Shown: positions 27,425 through 34,488 of the stretch, piece by piece
Position numbering within the stretch: position 1 is the stretch's first letter
How the letters are laid out: each line of letters opens with the position of its first letter
Assembly (NCBI GenBank): GCA_000153145.1
Contig: CH672415.1
Span: 2,180,064 to 2,244,063 of the forward strand
Source: a marine actinobacterium PHSC20C1
Lineage (GTDB): Bacteria; Actinomycetota; Actinomycetes; Actinomycetales; Microbacteriaceae
Direction: 5' to 3'
Length of the DNA stretch: 64,000 nucleotides
The notes under the pieces: generated by a model
The model's input: the letters and a program-made list of their open reading frames with translations, nothing else
Database searches by the model: none
What the model was told of the DNA's origin: nothing
Translations under genes and position numbers: made by a program

Positions 27425-28453
27425 ATGGACGATTCCGCACTCCCAGTAATTGATCTCTCGCTACTTGATGGCAGCCCAGAATCGGCTGCCAAGTTTCGTG
27501 ACGATCTGCTGTGTGCGACCCATGATGTTGGGTTCTTCTACCTTGTCGGGCACGGCGTCGACGAGTCGTTGATGGATGACCTGCTCGCGGCATCCCGTGA
27601 GTTTTTCGACCTGCCAGAAGATCAAAAATTCGCGGTCGAAAATGTGAAGAGCCCGCAGTTTCGTGGCTACACGCGAGTTGGTGGCGAACTGACCGAGGGC
27701 AAGACTGACTGGCGCGAACAAATCGACGTCGGACCCGAGCGGGACGTTATCGACAACGCCCCCGGGCTTGCGGACTACTGGCGCCTTGAAGGCCCCAACC
27801 TGTGGCCGGATGCTGTGCCTCAACTTCGTGGTCTCGTCAACGAGTGGAACGACAAACTCAGCGCTGTCTCGCTGCGACTGTTGCGTGCCTGGGCCCACGC
27901 CCTCGGTGCCCCAGAAGACGTGTTCGATAATGCCTTTGCCGATAAGCCCTTCCCTCAGCTGAAAATTGTGCGGTACCCCGGTGAATCAAACCCTGAACCG
28001 AAGCAGGGTGTCGGCGCTCACCGTGACGGTGGCGTTCTGACGCTACTGATGGTGGAGCCAGGCAAGGGCGGACTGCAGGTCGATTACAACGGTGAGTGGG
28101 TAGATGTTCCACCGAAGCCCGGAGCGTTTGTCGTGAACATTGGCGAGATGCTTGAGCTTGCGACAGAGGGCTACCTCAAGGCGACTTTGCACCGTGTCAT
28201 CTCACCGCTGATCGGTGACGACCGCATCTCGATTCCCTTCTTCTTCAACCCGGCCCTCGACACGGTGATGCCGCAATTGCAGTTGCCGCCCGAGCTCGCA
28301 GCTCAGGCTCGCGGCCTCTCGCTCGACCCCACGAACAGCCCCATCCTCGAGACCTACGGAGACAATGCGCTCCGATACCGAATGCGGGCGCACCCCAACG
28401 TTGCCCAGATTCATCACGACGATCTGATTCAGGGCCCGCGGGGTGCGATCTAG
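27425..28453 (+). CDS. 2OG-Fe(II) oxygenase of the isopenicillin-N-synthase family
   Basis: A 342-residue enzyme of the IPNS/DIOX-N family: an N-terminal DIOX_N region (LPVIDLSLLDGS, DVGFFYLVGHGVDE) and a jelly-roll oxygenase domain. The iron triad is His199, Asp201 (GAHRDGGVLTLL) and His256 (LKATLHRV); Arg267 and Ser269 in DRISIPFFF bind 2-oxoglutarate or the substrate carboxylate. The substrate is unknown; bacterial members outside antibiotic clusters are usually uncharacterised. Single gene. Confidence 0.87.
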   Translation: MDDSALPVIDLSLLDGSPESAAKFRDDLLCATHDVGFFYLVGHGVDESLMDDLLAASREFFDLPEDQKFAVENVKSPQFRGYTRVGGELTEGKTDWREQIDVGPERDVIDNAPGLADYWRLEGPNLWPDAVPQLRGLVNEWNDKLSAVSLRLLRAWAHALGAPEDVFDNAFADKPFPQLKIVRYPGESNPEPKQGVGAHRDGGVLTLLMVEPGKGGLQVDYNGEWVDVPPKPGAFVVNIGEMLELATEGYLKATLHRVISPLIGDDRISIPFFFNPALDTVMPQLQLPPELAAQARGLSLDPTNSPILETYGDNALRYRMRAHPNVAQIHHDDLIQGPRGAI

Positions 28454-28477
28454 GTTTCTTTTGGGCAGCAGGTTCTC

Positions 28478-29575
28478 TTAGGGGAACATCGACAGGAAGA
28501 TGAACGCGGCAAAGATCACGAGGTGCACGCCTCCTTGAAGGCGAGTGGCGCGGCCAGGCACGACCGAGAGAATGCTCACGATTACGGTGAGCATGAGCAG
28601 CACAATTTGCGTTGCGCCGAGTCCCAGGTTGAGCGGACCGGGAATCCAGATGCTGGCGATGGCGATCGCAGGGATCGTGAGGCCGATGCTCGCGACGGCC
28701 GAGCCGAATGCCAAATTGATCGAAGTCTGGATGCGGTTGGCGCGAGCCGCGTTCACGGCGGCGATGCTCTCGGGTAGCAGCACGAGCAACGCAATCACGA
28801 CACCCACGAACGATGGGGGCAACTGCGCGAACGCGATGACGGCCTCTATCGACGGCGACTCCACCTTGGCGAGTCCAACAACCGTGACGAGGGCGAGCAC
28901 TAGGAGACCAAGACTTGCCCAAGCTTGTTTCGCAGTGGGGGCGTCGGCGTGGTCATCCGGTTCCAGATTCTTGCCATTGGGGGCGACCGGTAAGAAGAAG
29001 TCGCGGTGGCGTACCGTCTGGGTCCCGACGAACATGCCGTAGATGGCGAGCGATGCGATCGCGGCGAACGCGAGCTGGCCAGGGCTGTATTGACCCTCGG
29101 GGGCTCCCGTCGTGAAGCTCGGCAGTACAAGGCCAAGCACGGCGAGCGAGGTGATGACGGCGAGAAGTGCCCCAGCGCCCTCAGAGTTGAACCGGATGAC
29201 GCCATGCTTGATGCCGCCAACCGCAAGCGAAATTCCTAGAATTCCGTTCATCGTGATCATGACAGCGGCGAAGACGGTGTCGCGGGCGAGGGTTGCGCTG
29301 CCGTCATCACCCGAGAGTACGAGGGTGATGATGAGGGCGACCTCGATGACGGTGACGGCGACCGCCAGAATCAGGGAGCCAAACGGTTCGCCCACCTTGT
29401 GGGCGATAACCTCAGCGTGATGCACCGCCGAGAGAACGGTTGCGGCAAGGACCACGGCGATGACGCCGGCACCGAGCGGATTGAGCTCCAAGCCCCACGA
29501 CAGGGCGAGAGTGAGCGCACCAAGGATCGGCACGGCAAAGGGGACAGCGCGCTTGAGTCTTAGTGGCATCCTCAT
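28478..29575 (-). CDS. ChaA-type calcium/proton antiporter
   Basis: A 365-residue membrane protein with about 11 helices and the two CaCA repeats: GEPFGSLILAVAVTVIEVAL in the first half and LLPESIAAVNAARANRIQTS near residue ~265 in the second. The acidic residues of these alpha-repeats bind the cation. It should export Ca2+ (or Na+/K+) in exchange for protons. Two in-frame ATGs (29575 and 29569) are possible. Confidence 0.87.
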   Translation of the reverse strand: MRMPLRLKRAVPFAVPILGALTLALSWGLELNPLGAGVIAVVLAATVLSAVHHAEVIAHKVGEPFGSLILAVAVTVIEVALIITLVLSGDDGSATLARDTVFAAVMITMNGILGISLAVGGIKHGVIRFNSEGAGALLAVITSLAVLGLVLPSFTTGAPEGQYSPGQLAFAAIASLAIYGMFVGTQTVRHRDFFLPVAPNGKNLEPDDHADAPTAKQAWASLGLLVLALVTVVGLAKVESPSIEAVIAFAQLPPSFVGVVIALLVLLPESIAAVNAARANRIQTSINLAFGSAVASIGLTIPAIAIASIWIPGPLNLGLGATQIVLLMLTVIVSILSVVPGRATRLQGGVHLVIFAAFIFLSMFP

Positions 29576-29648
29576 CTTCTGTACATTCTACCGGAGGCAT
29601 GAAGTTGGCGACTGGGGTTGTTCTGGGGCTTGTCGTTGCCGCATGTTG

Positions 29649-29669
29649 TCGTTTGATATATCGTTTGAT
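29649..29669. promoter_or_regulatory. Direct repeat upstream of sugar-acid operon
   Basis: TCGTTTGAT occurs at 29649-29657 and again at 29661-29669, a 12-base period, within an AT-rich stretch 37 bp before the first gene of the operon. The second copy runs into TTGATCAA, itself a palindrome. This could be an operator or activator site; no regulator gene is adjacent. Confidence 0.4.
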
Positions 29670-29705
29670 CAAGAGCTTTACCGTCTATGAGAGCCGGAGT
29701 GATCT

Positions 29706-30812
29706 GTGTCGCACTACCCAGAACGTGAACCCGCCGAGGCGTACACCGTTGTGCTGCCTCATCATCCGCGCCCGATCGTCATGATTGGTGCTGGCGGAAT
29801 CGTCAAAGACGCTCACCTCCCCGCCTACCGCAAGGCGGGGTTCACGGTGTGGGGAATTGTGAACCGCACCGCAGCCAAGGCGCAGGCGCTCGCCGATGAA
29901 TTCGGCATCCCCAACGTGTACACGTCGCTGTCGGATGCCGTAGCCGCAGCCCCCGCGGACGCCGTCTACGACCTCGCCCTCATGCCAGAGCAGTACCCCG
30001 CGGTGCTCGACCAATTGCCCGATGGTGCTGCCGTGCTCATCCAGAAGCCGTTCGGTCAGAACCTGGCAGAGGCGCAAGTGCTGCTGGATATCTGCCATCG
30101 CAAGGGACTCGTCGCCGCCGTGAACACGCAACTGCGATTTGCTCCCTATGTTGCGGCGGCTCGCAAGCTCATTGCCGAGGGTGCAATCGGCGAGCTCTAT
30201 GACATGGAGATTCGGGTTGCGACCGAGACGCCGTGGGAGATCTTCCCCCACGTGCTCGGCATGGAACGCCTCGAGCTCAACATGCACAGCGTGCACTACA
30301 TGGATCTCGTGCGTTCGTTCCTCGGTGACCCCGATGGCGTCAGTGTCGCAACGGTGCGGCATCCGGCCAAGCCTCAGGTCTCGAACACTCGCTCGACGAT
30401 CATCATGCGGTATCGCGATCGCCCGCTGAGAGTCACGATTAGCACGAACCACGACCACGGATTCGGTGGCGAGTTTGAAGAGGCGTTCGTCAAGTGGGAG
30501 GGCACCAAAGGTGCCATTCGAGCGCAACTGGGGCTCATGCTCGACTACCCGCGCGGAGGCCCCGATGCCCTGGCGATTGCGTACACCGACAAGCCAGAGC
30601 TCGGCTGGGAACCCGTGGAGTTTCAGGGAAGTTGGTTTCCGGATGCCTTTATTGGCTCCATGAGCGCCCTCCAGCGCTTTGTGGAGGGCTCTGTTCCTGA
30701 ACTTCCAACATCGGTCGATGACGTCATTCACACCATGGCCGTTGTTGAGGCTGGCTATGAATCACAAGAGCGCGAAGGTATCGCGCTGGCAACGAAGGAG
30801 AACACTCAGTGA
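29706..30812 (+). CDS. Gfo/Idh/MocA family oxidoreductase
   Basis: A 368-residue NAD(P)-dependent oxidoreductase. The Rossmann motif MIGAGGIVKDAHLPAYRKAG (~residues 27-45), the IQKPFGQN loop with the conserved Lys-Pro and the C-terminal alpha/beta domain with NMHSVHYMDLVRSFLGD fit the family. It probably oxidises a sugar, inositol or lactone. It heads a three-gene operon with an FAH-type hydrolase and an SDR (4-bp overlaps), which points to sugar-acid catabolism. GTG start; the first ~25 residues precede the nucleotide fold. Confidence 0.85.
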   Translation: MSHYPEREPAEAYTVVLPHHPRPIVMIGAGGIVKDAHLPAYRKAGFTVWGIVNRTAAKAQALADEFGIPNVYTSLSDAVAAAPADAVYDLALMPEQYPAVLDQLPDGAAVLIQKPFGQNLAEAQVLLDICHRKGLVAAVNTQLRFAPYVAAARKLIAEGAIGELYDMEIRVATETPWEIFPHVLGMERLELNMHSVHYMDLVRSFLGDPDGVSVATVRHPAKPQVSNTRSTIIMRYRDRPLRVTISTNHDHGFGGEFEEAFVKWEGTKGAIRAQLGLMLDYPRGGPDALAIAYTDKPELGWEPVEFQGSWFPDAFIGSMSALQRFVEGSVPELPTSVDDVIHTMAVVEAGYESQEREGIALATKENTQ

Positions 30813-31657
30813 GATTTGCACGACTCGGGCCGGTTGGCTCAGAAATTCCGGTTGTGCTTCACGATGGGGAAGCCTTCGATCTGCGTTCCATCGCGGCCGA
30901 CATTGATGGCGCCTTCTTTGCTGCTGACGGTGTCGAAGCTGCTCGTGCCGCTGTCACCGCCGGCTCGCTGCCTGCGGTCGCGACTGAGGGTGTGCGCGTC
31001 GGGGCGCCCATCGCTCGCCCGGGCAAGATCGTCTGCGTCGGCCTCAACTACAGCGACCATGCCGAAGAAACCGGCGCAACGTTGCCCGATGAACCGGTCA
31101 TCTTCATGAAGGATCCCAGCACTATGGTCGGCCCGTTCGATGACGTGTTCATCCCCCGCGCGAGCGTGAAGACTGACTGGGAGGTCGAGCTCGGTGTCGT
31201 GATCGGCGCGACTGCGCGCTACCTAGATTCGCCGGATGACGCGGCGGCCATCATTGCCGGTTACGCCGTCTCTCACGATGTCTCCGAGCGCGCCTTCCAA
31301 CTCGAACGTGGCGGAACCTGGGACAAAGGCAAGAGCTGCGAGACGTTCAATCCGTTTGGGCCTGAGCTGGTGAGCGTCGACGAGGTGTCCGACCCTCAAG
31401 CCTTGGGGTTGCGCCTGTGGGTGAATGGTGTTGAACGCCAGAATGGCACGACCGCGAATATGGCCTTCGGCGTCCATCACATCATTTGGTACCTGAGCCA
31501 GTTCATGGTGCTGCAGCCAGGTGACGTCATCAACACGGGAACCCCTGCCGGTGTTGCGATGGGCATCGAGGGTCAGCCGTACCTGCGCGAGGGTGACGTT
31601 GTTGAGCTCGAGATTGATGGACTCGGTCGCGCACGCCAGAGGATGGTGCAAGCATGA
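30809..31657 (+). CDS. Fumarylacetoacetate hydrolase family protein
   Basis: A 282-residue FAH-fold enzyme. CVGLNYSDHAEETGATLPDE, FMKDPSTMVGPFDDV, DWEVELGVVIG and NTGTPAGVAMG carry the metal-binding acids and oxyanion residues. In operons with an SDR and a Gfo/Idh enzyme, relatives are 2,4-diketo-3-deoxy-L-fuconate or -rhamnonate hydrolases that cleave the diketo acid to pyruvate and a hydroxy acid; this role is inferred. GTG start overlaps the preceding stop as GTGA. Confidence 0.85.
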   Translation: MRFARLGPVGSEIPVVLHDGEAFDLRSIAADIDGAFFAADGVEAARAAVTAGSLPAVATEGVRVGAPIARPGKIVCVGLNYSDHAEETGATLPDEPVIFMKDPSTMVGPFDDVFIPRASVKTDWEVELGVVIGATARYLDSPDDAAAIIAGYAVSHDVSERAFQLERGGTWDKGKSCETFNPFGPELVSVDEVSDPQALGLRLWVNGVERQNGTTANMAFGVHHIIWYLSQFMVLQPGDVINTGTPAGVAMGIEGQPYLREGDVVELEIDGLGRARQRMVQA

Positions 31658-32403
31658 GCGCCGAGTTCGACGGTCTCGTTGCCGTCGTCACTGGCGGTGC
31701 TTCTGGCATCGGGCTCGCAACCGCGTTGACGCTCGCTGACCGTGGTGCAACCGTGGCTGTGCTCGATCTGAACCCTGAGGGGTTGGATGCTCGCCTGCAC
31801 GGTTTTGGTGCTGACGTCTCTGATCGTGCTTCCGTCGACGCGGCGATCGCGGCCGTGGGGGAGAAGCTTGGCGCCATCGACATCGTCGTGAATAACGCGG
31901 GAATCAGCGCGGTCGGAACTGTCGAGGACAACGACGACGCTGAGTGGGCGCGCGTGCTCAATATCAACGTCACCGGAATGGCCCGGGTTTCGGCGGCAGC
32001 GCTGCCGTGGTTGCGCAAGTCGCAGCATGCCGCGATCGTGAATCTCTGCTCGATTGCCGCCCTCAACGGACTCCCGCAGCGCGCCCTCTACGGCGCATCG
32101 AAGGGTGCTGTGCTCGCACTCACCTATGCCATGGCAACCGATCATGTTGCGGATGGCGTGCGTGTCAACGCGGTCAGCCCTGGCACAGTCTCCACTCCGT
32201 TTGTGGAGCGGATGCTGCAGGGCTTCGATGACCCCGTCGCCGAACGCGCTGCTTTGGATGCCCGCCAGGCCACCGGACGCATGGTGACACCAGAAGAAGT
32301 GGCCGGTGCGGTCGCGTATTTGGCGAGCCCGACATCCGGTTCAACGACGGGTACAGCTCTTGAGGTGGATGGCGGCGTCGCCCACCTTCGCGTCAGAAAG
32401 TAG
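31654..32403 (+). CDS. SDR family oxidoreductase (sugar-acid dehydrogenase type)
   Basis: A 249-residue classical SDR with TGGASGIGLATAL, VNNAGIS, the catalytic Ser in NLCSIAALNG and Tyr/Lys in YGASKGA. The Asp in VAVLDLNPEG suggests NAD use. It resembles 2-keto-3-deoxy-L-fuconate dehydrogenases, which act just before the FAH-type hydrolase encoded upstream. ATG overlaps the FAH stop (ATGA). It ends 86 bp before the tRNA-Arg that borders the island. Confidence 0.85.
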   Translation: MSAEFDGLVAVVTGGASGIGLATALTLADRGATVAVLDLNPEGLDARLHGFGADVSDRASVDAAIAAVGEKLGAIDIVVNNAGISAVGTVEDNDDAEWARVLNINVTGMARVSAAALPWLRKSQHAAIVNLCSIAALNGLPQRALYGASKGAVLALTYAMATDHVADGVRVNAVSPGTVSTPFVERMLQGFDDPVAERAALDARQATGRMVTPEEVAGAVAYLASPTSGSTTGTALEVDGGVAHLRVRK

Positions 32404-32431
32404 CGCGGGTCGGCACCTTTCTGACGAAAGC

Positions 32432-32462
32432 GTCAATAGGGGGCCTCAACCGCTGGTATAGT
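32432..32462 (+). promoter_or_regulatory. Likely promoter of tRNA-Arg
   Basis: TATAGT at 32457-32462 is a good -10 element 27 bp before the tRNA; GTCAAT at 32432-32437 is a weak candidate -35 at 19 bp spacing. Confidence 0.4.
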
Positions 32463-32489
32463 TTTCTGGTTGGCGAAAGCCGATTAGAT

Positions 32490-32565
32490 GCGCCCGTAGC
32501 TCAGCGGATAGAGCAATTGACTACGGATCAATAGGCCGGGGGTTCAAATCCCTCCGGGCGCACCA
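32490..32565 (+). tRNA. tRNA-Arg (anticodon ACG), island attachment site
   Basis: Acceptor GCGCCCG pairs with CGGGCGC; the anticodon arm ATTGA-CTACGGA-TCAAT carries ACG; T-arm GGGGGTTCAAATCCCTC; discriminator A and an encoded CCA. The gene is complete. Its last 45 bases before the CC of CCA (32519-32563, anticodon arm to the end) recur exactly at 37854 and 48997, marking it as the integration site of the downstream islands. Confidence 0.96.
32519..32563 (+). repeat. att core copy 1 (inside tRNA-Arg)
   Basis: First of three identical 45-bp direct repeats. It starts GACTACGGATC at the anticodon loop and ends CGGGCGCAC. This copy is inside the functional tRNA gene. Confidence 0.9.
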
Positions 32566-32760
32566 AATAAAGCAGGTCTGATCAGCACTTTCTCATGGAG
32601 TGCGGTCGGGCCTGTTTTTCTTTTGCCCACATTTTGCCCACACTTCAAAAAGTTTCGGGTCGAATTTCGGTCGAAATGCGGTCGGTGCGGCTCGTCCCGG
32701 CCCAGTGTTTGCCTGAGATTTGGTTCTCCGCACGGGAGTGACCTATTGACCTTTGAACAG
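32564..32760 (+). repeat. Island left end, copy 1
   Basis: Holds a terminator-like hairpin (32571-32624), the tandem motif GCCCACATTTTGCCCACA (from 32625) and, 219 bp from the core start, GTGACCTATTGACCTTTGA (32738-32756). The same order and spacing recur after copy 2 (37899-38094), and the first ~80 bp also after copy 3. No gene is present. Confidence 0.75.
32571..32624 (+). terminator. tRNA-Arg terminator hairpin
   Basis: GCAGGTCTGATC ... GGTCGGGCCTG pair around an inner GCACT/AGTGC stem, followed by TTTTTCTTTT. It is a rho-independent type terminator directly after the tRNA. Confidence 0.7.
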
Positions 32761-32783
32761 TGGGTCATTCAGCCGGGCCTTTG

Positions 32784-32827
32784 CCTATAAATAGCTACAG
32801 ATAAAAGTACCTGCATGCTATATTAGG
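32784..32827 (+). promoter_or_regulatory. abiE promoter with inverted repeat operator
   Basis: CCTATAAATAGC (32784-32795) and GCTATATTAGG (32817-32827) form an inverted repeat with a 21-base gap. The right arm contains TATATT (32819-32824), a -10 element placed 6 bases before the abiEi ATG (32831), so the mRNA is probably leaderless. AbiEi antitoxins are known to repress their own promoter by binding inverted repeats; this is the obvious candidate site. Confidence 0.6.
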
Positions 32828-32830
32828 CAC

Positions 32831-33412
32831 ATGTCAATCAGGAGCCTACCGATGCGAGCGTTCTCGCAATCTGAGGCGAGCCGCGCGGGAGTCGACTCGC
32901 GCCAGCTTTACAGGCTGCTGGAAAGACAGCAGATTGAACGCATCAGTCGTGGACTGTATCGGCGCGCCGATCTCTCGATTGTCGACTTGGATCTGATTGA
33001 GATTGCCGCGCGGCGTCCGGATGCCACGATCTGTTTGGAGTCGGCGCTCGCGCGTCATGAGTTGATCGATGCGATTCCGACTCGGACTGACATTGCTATT
33101 CCTCGAGGCAAGAAACCCGCGAAGACGCAGGCTGCGGTCGACTGGCACTTGTTCGATCGGGCCACGTTCCACATCGGCCGCACGCTGCTCGAGACGGGGG
33201 ATGCGGGTCAGAGCATTGGACTCTATTCGCCTGAACGGTCGATTGTCGACGCGTTCAGGTTGCGTGGGACGGCAGGGTACGAGACGGGTATCGAAGCACT
33301 GCGCAACTGGCTGAAGCGCCCGGCGTCGCAGCCGGCGAAGCTGTTCGAGATTGCCCAGTCCTTGCCGCGGGCGATCGGCCCGCTGCGCACTGCGCTGGAG
33401 ATCCTGACATGA
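32831..33412 (+). CDS. abiEi: AbiEi-type antitoxin (type IV toxin-antitoxin)
   Basis: A 193-residue protein with an N-terminal winged helix (SQSEASRAGVDSRQLYRLLERQQIERISRGLYRRAD, ~13-48) and the C-terminal antitoxin domain (CLESALARHELIDAIPTRTD). This is the AbiEi architecture, in which the N-terminus represses the operon and the C-terminus counters the toxin without binding it. It overlaps the toxin gene by 4 bp. No ribosome site precedes the ATG, consistent with a leaderless transcript from the -10 at 32819. Confidence 0.87.
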   Translation: MSIRSLPMRAFSQSEASRAGVDSRQLYRLLERQQIERISRGLYRRADLSIVDLDLIEIAARRPDATICLESALARHELIDAIPTRTDIAIPRGKKPAKTQAAVDWHLFDRATFHIGRTLLETGDAGQSIGLYSPERSIVDAFRLRGTAGYETGIEALRNWLKRPASQPAKLFEIAQSLPRAIGPLRTALEILT

Positions 33413-34281
33413 CTCCTGAGCAGACCTTCAGTGCATTGCAACGGATTGCCCGACAAGAGGGCCGCGCTGTGCAGGAGCTTCTCACCCTGTATGTGTTGGA
33501 ACGGTTCCTGGCACGCCTGGTTGAGTCCCCCTACGCGGACTCGTTCGTGCTCAAGGGCGGAGTCCTTCTTGCGGGCTACGGTCTCCGCCGGCCGACACGG
33601 GATGTTGATATGCAAGCAATCGACTTCGTGCTCGACGAGGAGCACTGCGGGAAGGTGGTCGCAGCGGTAGCAACTGCGGAGGCAGACGATGGCGTCGCCT
33701 TCGACGCGATCCCGACACGCATCGAACAGATCCGTGACGAAGAGGAGTATTCGGGACTGCGGGTGCATGTCCGGGCGCAGCTCCACCGGTCGCCCATCGC
33801 CCTCAAGCTCGACATCAGCACCGGCGATCCAATCTCACCGCACGCGCAACTCGTGACAATGCCACGCATCCTCGGTGGTGAGTTCACGGTGATGGGTCAT
33901 CCGCCCGAGACGGTCATTGCGGAGAAGGCAGTCACGATTCTTCAACGTGGTGCCACCAGCACGCGCTGGCGCGACTACATGGACTTGCGATCACTCGCCC
34001 TCAGCCGGAGCTTCAGCGCGGCAACCTTGGGCAAGGCGATCGAGGAAGTCGCGAAGCACCGGACGGTCGAACTCTCCGCCCCTTCGGGATCGCTCAACGG
34101 ACACGACGAAGTTGCACAGCAGAAGTGGGCTGCGTGGCGCAAGAAAACCGATGTTGAAGACATCACGCTGCCTGTCCTCGAGGATCAGCTCACCGAAGTG
34201 TGCGGATTCTTGGATCCGATTTTCACCGACGAAGTCGAACCTGCGGCGGCGTGGGATCCAACTTCGAAAACATGGCATTGA
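33409..34281 (+). CDS. abiEii: AbiEii-type nucleotidyltransferase toxin
   Basis: A 290-residue DNA polymerase-beta-like nucleotidyltransferase. The active-site stretch LKGGVLLAGYGLRRPTRDVDMQA (~48-70) has the GG and the D-x-D metal ligands; the usual GG(S/T) is GGV here. A later conserved region EKAVTILQRGATSTRWRDYMDL (~172-193) carries the second catalytic Lys/Arg and Asp. AbiEii toxins block growth during phage infection by modifying tRNA with nucleotides. The gene appears intact. A decayed homologue of its 3' end is at 48590-48789. Confidence 0.87.
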   Translation: MTPEQTFSALQRIARQEGRAVQELLTLYVLERFLARLVESPYADSFVLKGGVLLAGYGLRRPTRDVDMQAIDFVLDEEHCGKVVAAVATAEADDGVAFDAIPTRIEQIRDEEEYSGLRVHVRAQLHRSPIALKLDISTGDPISPHAQLVTMPRILGGEFTVMGHPPETVIAEKAVTILQRGATSTRWRDYMDLRSLALSRSFSAATLGKAIEEVAKHRTVELSAPSGSLNGHDEVAQQKWAAWRKKTDVEDITLPVLEDQLTEVCGFLDPIFTDEVEPAAAWDPTSKTWH

Positions 34282-34356
34282 GCCGTTTTGTCGCCCGGGT
34301 AATGTCACCGATGTCCTGAAACACAGCACATTTGGCGAGCAATCATCAGTGTGACA

Positions 34357-34488
34357 GTGCCCACATTTCAACCAGACCTGGAGAACATCGTGGTCAACCC
34401 ACGTCATCGAAGTGGGTTGGTCTCCTTCCGTGTCCTTGGGCCTTTCGACCCCATCCGTTCCGCCGTGGCTCGGCGAGCGATCGGACTA
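34357..34488 (+). repeat. Orphan island right end (no tRNA core)
   Basis: GCCCACATTTCA at 34359 starts a stretch matching the right ends at 37731 and 48874 over about 65 bp (including GAACATCGTGGTCA and CGTCATCGA). In the other two, the tRNA core starts 123 bp after this motif; here GACTAC, the first six core bases, appears at 34484 (125 bp) but the rest of the core is missing and the MMPL gene end begins. The 34282-34485 gap holds nothing else. Confidence 0.6.

Noticed and set aside
29685..30731. 348-codon minus-strand frame opposite the Gfo/Idh gene
   Set aside because: Antisense shadow; the plus-strand product has clear family motifs and operon overlaps.
32544..32768. Minus-strand frame across the tRNA-Arg and its terminator, with relatives at 37863-38183 and 49022-49204
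   Set aside because: It reads through a tRNA and the repeated hairpin; the similarity among the three frames comes from the DNA repeat, not from a protein.
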